Positions 1 through 6,043 of a stretch of 8,252 nt of DNA are shown one piece after another (position 1 is the stretch's first letter; each line of letters starts with the position of its first letter). The stretch lies in assembly GCA_035457725.1 (NCBI GenBank), contig DATIBC010000038.1, forward strand, positions 1 to 8,252, written 5' to 3'. The notes below the pieces were generated by a model. It had not been told where the DNA came from. It did not search any database and saw only the letters and a program-made list of their open reading frames with translations. This stretch comes from DATFES01 sp035457725. Lineage in GTDB: Bacteria; Pseudomonadota; Alphaproteobacteria; CACIAM-22H2. The translations under genes and the position numbers were made by a program.

Positions 1-1638
1 CTCCAGCGATTGGCGTTTCTCGGCCTCGCGCGCTCTGAGTTCGCGACGCATGATCTTTCCGGTGGCGGTGAGCGGCAGCGTGTCGACGAACTCGACCTCG
101 CGGGGGTACTCGTGCGCGGCGAGCCGGGTGCGGACGTGTTCTTGGATCGAGCGCACCAACGCCTCGTCGCCGACCGTCTGCGGCTTCAGCACGACAAAGG
201 CCTTGATCGCCTCGGTGCGCAAGGGGTCGGGAACGCCGATCGCCGCCGCCATGGCGACGGCCGGGTGCCGCATCAGGCAATCCTCGATCTCGGCCGGCCC
301 AATGCGATATCCAGCCGAGGTGATGACGTCGTCGGCGCGGCCCTGATACCAGAAGTAGCCGTCTTCGTCGCGGCGGCCAAGATCGCCGGTGATGAGCCAG
401 TCGCCGACGAATTTGTCATGGGTGGCCTGCGGATTGTTCCAGTAACCGAGGAACATCACCGGATCGGGACGCCGGATCGCGATGTTTCCGATGACGCCAT
501 CGGCGAGCGCATTTCCCGAATCGTCGACCACCCCGACCTCGTGGCCGGGCACGGCGCGGCCCATCGCTCCGGGCCGCACCGCCATGATGGTCGCGCAGTT
601 GCCGACCACGAGATTGCATTCGGTCTGACCGTAAAACTCGTTGATCGTCACGCCGAATGTGGCTCGGCCCCAGTCGAGAAGCTCGCCGCCCAGCGTTTCG
701 CCGCCGCTGCCGATCGACCGCAATGCGACGCCGTGATTTTGCGGCGCGCCCGCCTGACGCATCAGCTTGAGGGCGGTGGGCGGTAGAAAGACATTGCGGA
801 CCCGATGCCGAGCCATCAATGCGAATGCAGCGTGAGGCTCGAATTTCCGCATGCGGTGGGCGAGCACCGGTACGCCGTGATGCCAGGCCGGCAACAGCAC
901 GTCGAGCAATCCGCCGATCCACGCCCAATCGGCCGGAGTCCAGAACAGGTCGCCCGGTTGGGGGAAGAAATCCTGGGGAAACTCCACCCCGGGCAAATGA
1001 CCGAGCAGGACGCGGTGTGCATGCAGCGCCCCTTTCGGCGCTCCCGTCGTGCCGGAGGTGAAGATGATTAGGGCTGGGTCATCGGCGAGCGTCGGCACGG
1101 GTGAATAGCTGTCCGAGGCATCGGCGACCGCCGCGGCAAAGCCGAGCGTGGCATCTTCGCCTTTGCCGCCGACGACGAGAATCAGCTTTAGGTCAGGCAG
1201 GCGCCGGCGGATGGCGGCGATTTTGGGCAAATTGGCGGTGTCGGTGACCAGCGCCGCGGCGCTCGAGTTCTTCAGCCGGTACTCGAGCGCGTCTTCGCCG
1301 AACAAGACGAAAAGCGGCACCGCGATCAGTCCGGCCTTGTAGGCGGCGATATGGGCGATCGCGGTCTCGGGCGCCTGCTGCAGCAAAATCGCCAGCCGAT
1401 CGCCACGGCGGATGCGGTGGGCGGCGAGCGCATTGGCCAGCCGATTCGATGCCAGCTTGATGTCCTTGAAGGTGAAATCCGCGACGACGCCGTCTTCGTC
1501 CTCGAAGATGAGCGCCACCTTCTCGGGATGCGATGCGGCATGGCGGTCGCACGCGTCGACGCCGATGTTGTAGGCGCGCGGAACTTGCCACTGGAACCGT
1601 GCCCGCGCGTCATCGTATGTCGCGGCGTGAACGAGCAT
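1..1638 (-). CDS. Acyl-CoA synthetase, AMP-forming (ACS/MACS-like), 3' end off window
   Basis: This enzyme activates a carboxylic acid, probably a medium- or longer-chain fatty acid, to acyl-CoA through an acyl-adenylate, using ATP and CoA in the cytoplasm. The frame is open from the ATG at 1638 to the left edge: 546 codons with no stop. Family length is about 540-560, so only a few C-terminal residues are missing. Adenylate-forming motifs appear in order: the P-loop TSGTTGAPKG (residues 194-203), NEFYGQTE (333-340), TGD (417-419), SAGYRIGP (441-448), and near the end TATGKIMRREL, whose Lys528 is the expected adenylation lysine. The start has a Shine-Dalgarno AAGGGGA (1647-1653) eight bases upstream. 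It is divergent from a dienoyl-CoA reductase-like SDR, which suggests fatty-acid beta-oxidation. Substrate chain length cannot be read from sequence. Family call is firm; ACSM-type versus acetyl/propionyl type is less certain. Confidence 0.93.
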   Translation of the reverse strand, partial: MLVHAATYDDARARFQWQVPRAYNIGVDACDRHAASHPEKVALIFEDEDGVVADFTFKDIKLASNRLANALAAHRIRRGDRLAILLQQAPETAIAHIAAYKAGLIAVPLFVLFGEDALEYRLKNSSAAALVTDTANLPKIAAIRRRLPDLKLILVVGGKGEDATLGFAAAVADASDSYSPVPTLADDPALIIFTSGTTGAPKGALHAHRVLLGHLPGVEFPQDFFPQPGDLFWTPADWAWIGGLLDVLLPAWHHGVPVLAHRMRKFEPHAAFALMARHRVRNVFLPPTALKLMRQAGAPQNHGVALRSIGSGGETLGGELLDWGRATFGVTINEFYGQTECNLVVGNCATIMAVRPGAMGRAVPGHEVGVVDDSGNALADGVIGNIAIRRPDPVMFLGYWNNPQATHDKFVGDWLITGDLGRRDEDGYFWYQGRADDVITSAGYRIGPAEIEDCLMRHPAVAMAAAIGVPDPLRTEAIKAFVVLKPQTVGDEALVRSIQEHVRTRLAAHEYPREVEFVDTLPLTATGKIMRRELRAREAEKRQSLE

Positions 1639-1654
1639 GCGGATCGTCCCCTTT

Positions 1655-1681
1655 GCGGCTGGCACGATCATAGCCAGCCGC
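1655..1681. promoter_or_regulatory. Perfect inverted repeat in divergent promoter region (operator candidate)
   Basis: GCGGCTGGC (1655-1663) and GCCAGCCGC (1673-1681) are perfect reverse complements separated by the nine bases ACGATCATA. The element lies in the 100-bp gap between the divergent acyl-CoA synthetase and SDR genes, 16 bases upstream of the synthetase start. On the minus strand the centre reads TATGAT (1672-1667), a possible -10 box, so a bound regulator would block that promoter. No good -35 box is visible. A long dyad like this fits a TetR- or MarR-type operator (inference); it could also fold as an RNA hairpin next to the synthetase ribosome site. Confidence 0.5.
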
Positions 1682-1738
1682 GACCGAGCTCGGGTAGATA
1701 TCATTCGTGAAAGCCGAGCGAAAAGGGAGTATGGCCCA

Positions 1739-2578
1739 ATGTTTCAATCCGATTTGCTCAAGGGCAAGCGCATTCTCATCACCGGCGGCGGCAGCGGTCT
1801 TGGCAAAAGCATGGGCCGGCGTTTCCTTGAACTTGGCGCGCGGTTGGTCATCTGCGGCCGCCGCGCCAATGTTCTCGAAGCGACGGCGGCGGAAAATAAC
1901 GCCGACTTCGCCGGCGCCACCGAGTGGCACGTCTGCGATATCCGCGATCCCAATGCCGTCGAGGCGATGATCGAGAAAGCTTGGACGAACGCGCCGATCG
2001 ACGGCTTGGTCAATAACGCCGCGGGCAATTTTCTCGCCAAATCGGAGACGCTCTCGCACCGCGCCCTCGACGCGGTGCTCGGCATCGTGCGGCACGGCTC
2101 CGCCTATACGACGCTTTCTTGCGGCAGGCGCTGGCTCGCCGCAAGACGGCCGGCGACGGTGCTCAGCATCGTCACCAGCTACGCCTGGACCGGCTCGGGC
2201 TACGTCCTGCCCTCGGCGATGGGCAAGGCGGGGGTGCTCGCCATGACGCGCAGCCTGGCGGTCGAATGGGGACCGCGCGGCATCCGCTTGAACGCCATCG
2301 CGCCTGGACCGTTTCCGACCGAGGGCGCCTGGGAACGTTTGGTGCCGAACAAGGAGCTCGAAGCGGCGTGGCTCGCCCGCATCCCGTTGCGCCGCTCCGG
2401 CAAACACGAGGAACTGGCCAATCTCGCGGCGTTCCTGATGTCGGATGGCTCAGGCTATGTCAATGGAGACTGCGTCACCATCGACGGCGGCGAATGGCTC
2501 GCCGGCGCCGGCCAGTTCAGTTTCGCCGAGCGCCTGAGCGAGGACGATTGGCGGCGTATGCGGCCGAAGAAAAACTAG
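1739..2578 (+). CDS. SDR oxidoreductase, 2,4-dienoyl-CoA reductase (DECR)-like
   Basis: A 279-residue short-chain dehydrogenase/reductase. Its closest known type appears to be NADPH-dependent 2,4-dienoyl-CoA reductase, an auxiliary enzyme for beta-oxidation of unsaturated fatty acids. It has the Rossmann motif TGGGSGLG (15-22) and NNAAGNF (92-98). In place of the classical Tyr-x-x-x-Lys it has the DECR arrangement: Tyr148, then Ser159 and Lys163 in PSAMGKAG. With Asn97 these match human DECR1 N148/Y199/S210/K214 as I remember them. The stretches RSLAVEWGPRGIRLNAIAPG and ELANLAAFLMSD are also DECR-like, as is the tail after the IDGGEW motif. His119 occupies the helix position where SDRs usually have Asn. 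The ATG at 1739 is preceded by AGGGAG (1724-1729), nine bases away. An upstream in-frame start at 1637 would overlap the divergent gene's start and lacks family residues. Divergent from an acyl-CoA synthetase, consistent with lipid catabolism. Confidence 0.88.
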   Translation: MFQSDLLKGKRILITGGGSGLGKSMGRRFLELGARLVICGRRANVLEATAAENNADFAGATEWHVCDIRDPNAVEAMIEKAWTNAPIDGLVNNAAGNFLAKSETLSHRALDAVLGIVRHGSAYTTLSCGRRWLAARRPATVLSIVTSYAWTGSGYVLPSAMGKAGVLAMTRSLAVEWGPRGIRLNAIAPGPFPTEGAWERLVPNKELEAAWLARIPLRRSGKHEELANLAAFLMSDGSGYVNGDCVTIDGGEWLAGAGQFSFAERLSEDDWRRMRPKKN

Positions 2579-2644
2579 CCGCATCCCCTCTCAGGCGCGA
2601 GTTATCCCCAAAGAATCAGCAAATTCTGATGAAAAGATTAACAA

Positions 2645-2672
2645 TTGTAAATAGTCTCTAGTTTCGTATAAC
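2645..2672 (+). promoter_or_regulatory. Candidate sigma70-type promoter in AT-rich gap
   Basis: TTGTAA (2645-2650) and TATAAC (2667-2672) are 16 bases apart, matching 4/6 and 5/6 of the consensus. They sit in a stretch (about 2600-2680) much richer in A+T than its surroundings, which also contains the palindrome ACAATTGT (2641-2648). Initiation six to eight bases after the -10 box would fall on or just before the TTG at 2679, leaving no room for a ribosome site. The hexamer match is seen; activity is inferred, and AT-rich DNA gives such matches by chance. Confidence 0.35.
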
Positions 2673-2678
2673 CATCCT

Positions 2679-3299
2679 TTGGATGCACCGGCAGGCGACA
2701 ATTCAAGGGCAAGCTACGTCTTCTTCGGCGGCAATTTCAACGCCGCGGTCGATGTCCTGGGCGGTGATGGTAACGACACGCTCACCGCAAGCAAGGGCGG
2801 CGCTCTCGGCGACGTGCTGGTCGGCGGGCGGGGCGACGACGCGCTCGTCGGCGACGGCGGGCTCGACGTTCTGATCGGCGGCCAGGGTGACGATGGGCTG
2901 GTGGTCGCCGATCTTGGCTTCCGCCGGGTCGACGGCGGCACGGGATTCGATGAACTGCTGTTCCAGCAGGCCGGCATGATCGATCTGTCCGGCGTGCGCG
3001 GCCGTATTTTCGGCGTCGATTTGTTCGATCTGTCGAACGGCGCCGCTAATACGTTTAATTTGCGCCTGTCGGACGTATTGACGCTAGATGCGCAAAACAT
3101 CGATGCTGGCGGCACGACGTTGGACAACGTCCTGGTGGTCAACGTCGGGAGCGGCGAGAACGACACCGTGAACCTCTTCACCGCCGACGGGTGGATGGAA
3201 CAGTCGAGCGTGGTGGTCGACGGGGAAACGTTCCGTATTTTCACCGCCGCCAGCACGACGATCGCCATCGACGACGCGGCGCAGATCGTCTTCACCTGA
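2679..3299 (+). CDS. RTX calcium-binding fragment, probable 5'-truncated FG-GAP/RTX protein remnant
   Basis: The ORF encodes 206 residues if TTG (2679) is the start. The frame is closed upstream by a stop at 2652, there is no earlier ATG in frame, and no Shine-Dalgarno is visible. Residues 28-75 are tandem glycine/aspartate nonapeptides of the hemolysin-type (RTX) kind: GGDGNDTLT, GGRGDDALV, GGQGDDGLV and degenerate copies. A further GGTGFDELL follows at 86-94. Such repeats fold as a calcium-bound beta-roll in proteins exported by type I systems. The remainder (about 100-206) resembles the C-terminal domain of giant adhesins (LRLSDVLTLDAQ, then GENDTVNLFTADGW). The very N-terminus (AGDNSRASYVFFG) looks like the end of an FG-GAP repeat. 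There is no signal peptide and no neighbouring type I exporter. I infer that this is the C-terminal remnant of a much larger gene, perhaps not expressed. The repeat call is firm; functional status is open. Confidence 0.7.
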   Translation: MDAPAGDNSRASYVFFGGNFNAAVDVLGGDGNDTLTASKGGALGDVLVGGRGDDALVGDGGLDVLIGGQGDDGLVVADLGFRRVDGGTGFDELLFQQAGMIDLSGVRGRIFGVDLFDLSNGAANTFNLRLSDVLTLDAQNIDAGGTTLDNVLVVNVGSGENDTVNLFTADGWMEQSSVVVDGETFRIFTAASTTIAIDDAAQIVFT

Positions 3300-3381
3300 T
3301 CGGGTCGTCCTTCTGGAGCGTGATTCGCCAAGGTTGACTCGCCGGTCTCAGAGCTTATTCCGTTCAGGTCGACCCAGGTTG

Positions 3382-3450
3382 CGCGCCCACATGGTTCGAC
3401 AGGCTCACCATGTGGGCGCGTTTAGTGCGCCTCACCCTGAGCTTGTCGAA
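3382..3450. repeat. REP-like palindromic repeat with two alternative hairpins
   Basis: A perfect 13-bp inverted repeat, CGCGCCCACATGG (3382-3394) and CCATGTGGGCGCG (3408-3420), encloses a 13-nt loop TTCGACAGGCTCA (3395-3407). That loop is itself complementary, with one mismatch, to TGAGCTTGTCGAA (3438-3450). The two pairings exclude each other. From memory, TTCGACA(A/G)GCTCA paired with its reverse complement is the core of an intergenic repeat scattered through many alphaproteobacterial genomes. Only one unit is in this window, so the dispersed nature is recalled, not shown. It lies between the RTX remnant and mipZ and has no trailing T-run, so it is not a standard terminator. Confidence 0.6.
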
Positions 3451-3501
3451 GGGCGAAGGAGAGGCCGGCCGCTCAAGATGAGGACGCGGCGTGAGGCTTT
3501 T

Positions 3502-3528
3502 TGGACATCCGAGCGAATCGGGTATGCT
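3502..3528 (+). promoter_or_regulatory. Candidate mipZ promoter
   Basis: TGGACA (3502-3507, 5/6 to the -35 consensus) and TATGCT (3523-3528, 4/6 to the -10 consensus) are 15 bases apart; reading the -35 one base earlier as TTGGAC gives 16. Initiation six to eight bases after the -10 box would fall at 3535-3537, on the mipZ ATG itself. This fits the lack of a ribosome site before that ATG. The spacing is short and the call is inference. Confidence 0.35.
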
Positions 3529-3536
3529 CGCCGGCG

Positions 3537-4445
3537 ATGCCTGGATTCGCCAATCCATTGAATTTCGCGCCGCAGGCGCTCGAGCCGCCGCCGTTGCCCG
3601 AGGCGCGTGCGCGGGTGGTCGTTCTCGGCAACGAAAAGGGCGGATCGGGAAAATCGACGGCGGCGATGCACCTCATCGTCGGCCTGCTGCGGCAGGGGCT
3701 CAAAGTCGGCAGCATCGATGTCGACGCGCGCCAAGCCACGCTTTCGCGCTACGTCGACAACCGGCACGCTCGCGTCGCCGCAAAGGGGGTTGACCTGCCG
3801 ACTCCCGAGCACCGCACGGTGAAGCGCTCCGAGCTGAGCGGCACCGCGGCGCAAGACGACGAGCGGGCGCGCTTCATCGAGGCGTTCGCGCCGCTTTCGG
3901 CGGCGAACGACGTCGTCGTCATCGATACGCCCGGTAGCGATAATTTCCTGTCGCGCTTCGCCCACTCCTTCGCCGATACGTTGATCACACCGATGAACGA
4001 CAGCTTCATCGATCTCGATTTGTTGGCGAAGGTCGACGCCGACACCCTCAAAATCGAACGGGTCAGCCTTTACAGCGAGATGGTGTGGGAGCAACGCAAA
4101 CGCCGCGCGATGCGCGACGGCGGGTCGATCGACTGGATCGTCATGCGCAATCGCTTGGCCAGCCATGACGCGCGCAACAAACGCAACGTCGCCGACGTGT
4201 TGCAGCGCTTGTCGAAGCGCATCGGATTTCGTCTCGCGCCCGGGTTCGGCGATCGGGTCATCTTCCGCGAGCTGTTCCTGGGCGGCCTGACCCTGCTCGA
4301 TCTAAAGCAGGTCGGCGGGCCGTCGCTGACGATGTCCCAGCTCGCGGCGCGGCAAGAGGTGCGCGACCTGATCGCCGCGGTCGGCATCACGGCGGTTCTG
4401 CAGGCGCCGCCCGCTTCCCACGCTACGGCCACTGGAATCGACTGA
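3537..4445 (+). CDS. mipZ: Division plane positioning ATPase MipZ (ParA/MinD family)
   Basis: In Caulobacter, MipZ is an ATP-dependent dimer that binds ParB near the origin, spreads as a bipolar gradient over the nucleoid and inhibits FtsZ assembly, so the division ring forms at midcell. This copy has 302 residues. The deviant Walker A is KGGSGKST (34-41, signature Lys34, Lys39), followed by IDVD (60-63) and the Walker B stretch VVVIDTPG (126-133). MipZ-specific segments are plain: TPMNDSFIDLDLL (151-163), SLYSEMVWEQRKRRAM, and the MRNRLASHDARN stretch leading to KRIGFRLAPGFGDRVIFREL. Compared with Caulobacter MipZ as I recall it, there is an extra proline-rich N-terminus of about 20-25 residues. 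ATG 3537 is the first ATG in frame; a TTG at 3501 would add 12 residues. Neither has a good Shine-Dalgarno. parB is not in the window. The VWA gene starts 58 bases downstream on the same strand. Confidence 0.95.
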   Translation: MPGFANPLNFAPQALEPPPLPEARARVVVLGNEKGGSGKSTAAMHLIVGLLRQGLKVGSIDVDARQATLSRYVDNRHARVAAKGVDLPTPEHRTVKRSELSGTAAQDDERARFIEAFAPLSAANDVVVIDTPGSDNFLSRFAHSFADTLITPMNDSFIDLDLLAKVDADTLKIERVSLYSEMVWEQRKRRAMRDGGSIDWIVMRNRLASHDARNKRNVADVLQRLSKRIGFRLAPGFGDRVIFRELFLGGLTLLDLKQVGGPSLTMSQLAARQEVRDLIAAVGITAVLQAPPASHATATGID

Positions 4446-4503
4446 GCTCGACCGCTATCTCTTGGGAAGCGACTGACGGATCGTCGATCGGCTCGAGAAG
4501 AAG

Positions 4504-5208
4504 ATGGCAGGCAAGTCGAAGCTCCCCACGCCATCGGGCGGCAAGGCGGTGGCGGATTTCATCGCCAAGGTGAAAGCGATGCCTGCGGTGCGGCCGGCGG
4601 GGCAGGCGGGCCGGCTGATTTTCGCCCTCGACGCCACGGCGAGCCGCGAACCGACCTGGGACCGCGCCTGTCGCATCCAGGGCGAGATGTTCCTGGCAAC
4701 GCGCGGGCTCGGCGGGCTCGAGGTGCAGCTCGTATGGTATCGCGGCCTTGGCGAGTTCGAGGCCAGCCCGTGGTTCGCCGATTCGAAGGCGTTGGTCGCC
4801 CGCATGGCCGCGGTCTACTGCCGTGGCGGCGAAACACAGATCGCCCGCGTTCTGCGGCACGCCATCGCCGAAACCAAGCGCCGCAAGGTGAATGCGCTCG
4901 TCTTTGTCGGCGACTGCGTCGAGGAGTCGGTCGATACGCTGTGCCAGCTCGCCGGCGAACTCGGACTGCTCGGCGTACCGGCGTTCATATTCCACGAGGG
5001 TGGAGAGGCACTGGCTCGGCGCTGCCTTGAGGAAATCGCGCGCCTGACCGGTGGGGCCTACTGTCCCTTCGATTCGGCGAGCGCAGATGCGCTCCGTGAT
5101 CTCCTCGCCGCCGTCGCTGCCTTCGCCGCGGGCGGCCGGCCGGCACTCGAGGATTTCGCCAAGCGCCGCGGCGGCGCTGCCTTGCTCCTTACGCACCGGA
5201 TGCGCTGA
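4504..5208 (+). CDS. VWA-domain (vWFA-like) protein, soluble
   Basis: A 234-residue protein that is essentially one von Willebrand factor A-like domain. After a beta strand (RLIFAL) comes DATAS (43-47), the DxTxS form of the metal-ion-dependent adhesion site. Thr111 in GGETQ and Asp137 in VFVGDCVEE fit the other two metal-coordinating positions. Alternating hydrophobic strands and amphipathic helices follow. There is no signal peptide or membrane segment, so it should be cytoplasmic. Such domains mediate metal-dependent protein contacts and often partner ATPases or chaperones, but the specific role here is unknown. The ATG at 4504 follows a purine-rich GAGAAGAAG. Its stop overlaps the start of the membrane J-domain gene (TGATG at 5206-5210), so the two products are probably made in fixed ratio. 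It lies 58 bases after mipZ and may be in the same transcript. Confidence 0.8.
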   Translation: MAGKSKLPTPSGGKAVADFIAKVKAMPAVRPAGQAGRLIFALDATASREPTWDRACRIQGEMFLATRGLGGLEVQLVWYRGLGEFEASPWFADSKALVARMAAVYCRGGETQIARVLRHAIAETKRRKVNALVFVGDCVEESVDTLCQLAGELGLLGVPAFIFHEGGEALARRCLEEIARLTGGAYCPFDSASADALRDLLAAVAAFAAGGRPALEDFAKRRGGAALLLTHRMR

Positions 5209-5927
5209 TGGGCGTGTTCCTGTTCTATCTCGTCATTGGCGCCCTCATTGCGTTCGCGATCTGGTTCGTCATGCGCGCTTACGCTCAAGCCGACAGTAAG
5301 ACGATCATCGGCGCCTTGAAGATGGCCGGGCTTGCGGTCGGCGGCGCGTTTGTCGTCTGGCTCGCGATCAGCGGCCGGCTTGGCCAGGCGTTGATGCTGG
5401 CCGCCGCTTTGACCCCGCTTTTGCTGCGCTGGAAGTCGATCGCCACGCAATTCGGCAATTTGCGCGGGCCGCGCCCCGGGCAGGTGTCGGATGTCGAGAC
5501 GAAGTACCTGCGCATGACGCTGGCGCACGACAGCGGCGACCTCGACGGCGTTGTACGCGACGGACGATTCCGCGGGCGGCGGCTTGGCGAGCTGTCCGAC
5601 ATCCAACTTGGCGAACTTCTCGCCGAATGCCGCCTCGACGACGATGAAAGTGCGCGGCTGCTTGAGGCATATCTGGATCGCGCCCGCCCGGATTGGCGCG
5701 CCTGGAGCGGAGCAGCGAGCGCCACCGACGACGTTTCGCCGACGCCCTCCACAGCCATGACCCGCGAGGAAGCGTATCGCATCCTTGGGCTATCTCCGGG
5801 CGCCGACAAGAAAGCGATACGCGATGCCCATCGGCGGCTTATGGTTAAACTCCACCCGGATCAGGGTGGGAGCGACTATCTGGCGGCAAAAATTAACCAA
5901 GCCAAGGACTTACTGCTGTCCTCTTGA
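5208..5927 (+). CDS. Membrane-anchored J-domain protein (Pam18/Tim14-like, TimB-type)
   Basis: A 239-residue protein with an N-terminal membrane segment (about 2-22) and further hydrophobic stretches at about 38-57 and 60-74. A soluble middle (about 90-180, including an acidic, helical region) leads to a C-terminal J domain (184-239) with the HPD motif at 216-218. J domains stimulate the ATPase of DnaK/Hsp70. The short J domain at the extreme C-terminus behind a membrane anchor, with AHRRLM before HPD and GGSDYLA then KINQAKDLL after it, is strikingly like mitochondrial Pam18/Tim14. From memory, an alphaproteobacterial relative was named TimB in Caulobacter; the middle region here is longer than in Pam18. 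The ATG overlaps the VWA stop by one base, implying translational coupling. A GC-rich hairpin at 5971-5996 follows. J-domain assignment is firm; orthology to TimB is inferred. Confidence 0.88.
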   Translation: MGVFLFYLVIGALIAFAIWFVMRAYAQADSKTIIGALKMAGLAVGGAFVVWLAISGRLGQALMLAAALTPLLLRWKSIATQFGNLRGPRPGQVSDVETKYLRMTLAHDSGDLDGVVRDGRFRGRRLGELSDIQLGELLAECRLDDDESARLLEAYLDRARPDWRAWSGAASATDDVSPTPSTAMTREEAYRILGLSPGADKKAIRDAHRRLMVKLHPDQGGSDYLAAKINQAKDLLLSS

Positions 5928-5970
5928 AGTGCCCGGGGGTTGCTTCGCTGCCTTCGCTATGGCACAAAGC

Positions 5971-5996
5971 GGCCGCCCCATTTCGGAAGGGCGGCC
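5971..5996. terminator. GC-rich hairpin between J-domain gene and galU
   Basis: GGCCGCCC (5971-5978) pairs perfectly with GGGCGGCC (5989-5996) around a 10-nt loop. It lies 43 bases after the J-domain stop and 47 before the galU ATG, in a 116-bp gap with no gene. No T-run follows on the plus strand, so it is not a classical intrinsic terminator; it may still mark the operon end or protect the upstream message. Just before it, CTTCGCT occurs twice (5943-5949 and 5952-5958), which hints at a small repeat element. Confidence 0.4.
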
Positions 5997-6043
5997 ACGA
6001 TAATCGGCCCCTTCGCCAATCTTGGTCTATGCGGGAGCCCGTC

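Noticed and set aside
10..786. 258-codon plus-strand ORF
   Set aside because: It lies opposite the well-supported acyl-CoA synthetase frame, has low-complexity Arg/Ala-rich content and matches no family: an antisense shadow of GC-rich coding DNA.
1610..2407. 265-codon minus-strand ORF over the SDR
   Set aside because: The opposite frame carries all SDR motifs; this one shows no recognisable domain.
2630..2661. Short peptide frame MKRLTIVNSL in the AT-rich gap
   Set aside because: Ten codons with no ribosome site and no sign of an attenuator or leader peptide function.
3463..3470. GGCCGGCC palindrome
   Set aside because: An eight-base GC palindrome (restriction-site type) with no context suggesting function.
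3432..4166. 244-codon minus-strand ORF over mipZ
   Set aside because: Antisense shadow of mipZ; it begins within mipZ codons and ends in the palindromic repeat.
4423..5196. 257-codon minus-strand ORF over the VWA gene
   Set aside because: Antisense to a frame with clear VWA metal-site residues and a coupled neighbour; no motif of its own.
5924..6043. TTG-started N-terminal extension of galU
   Set aside because: It would overlap the preceding stop, translate the hairpin and add 40 residues absent from GalU proteins; ATG 6044 has a proper ribosome site.
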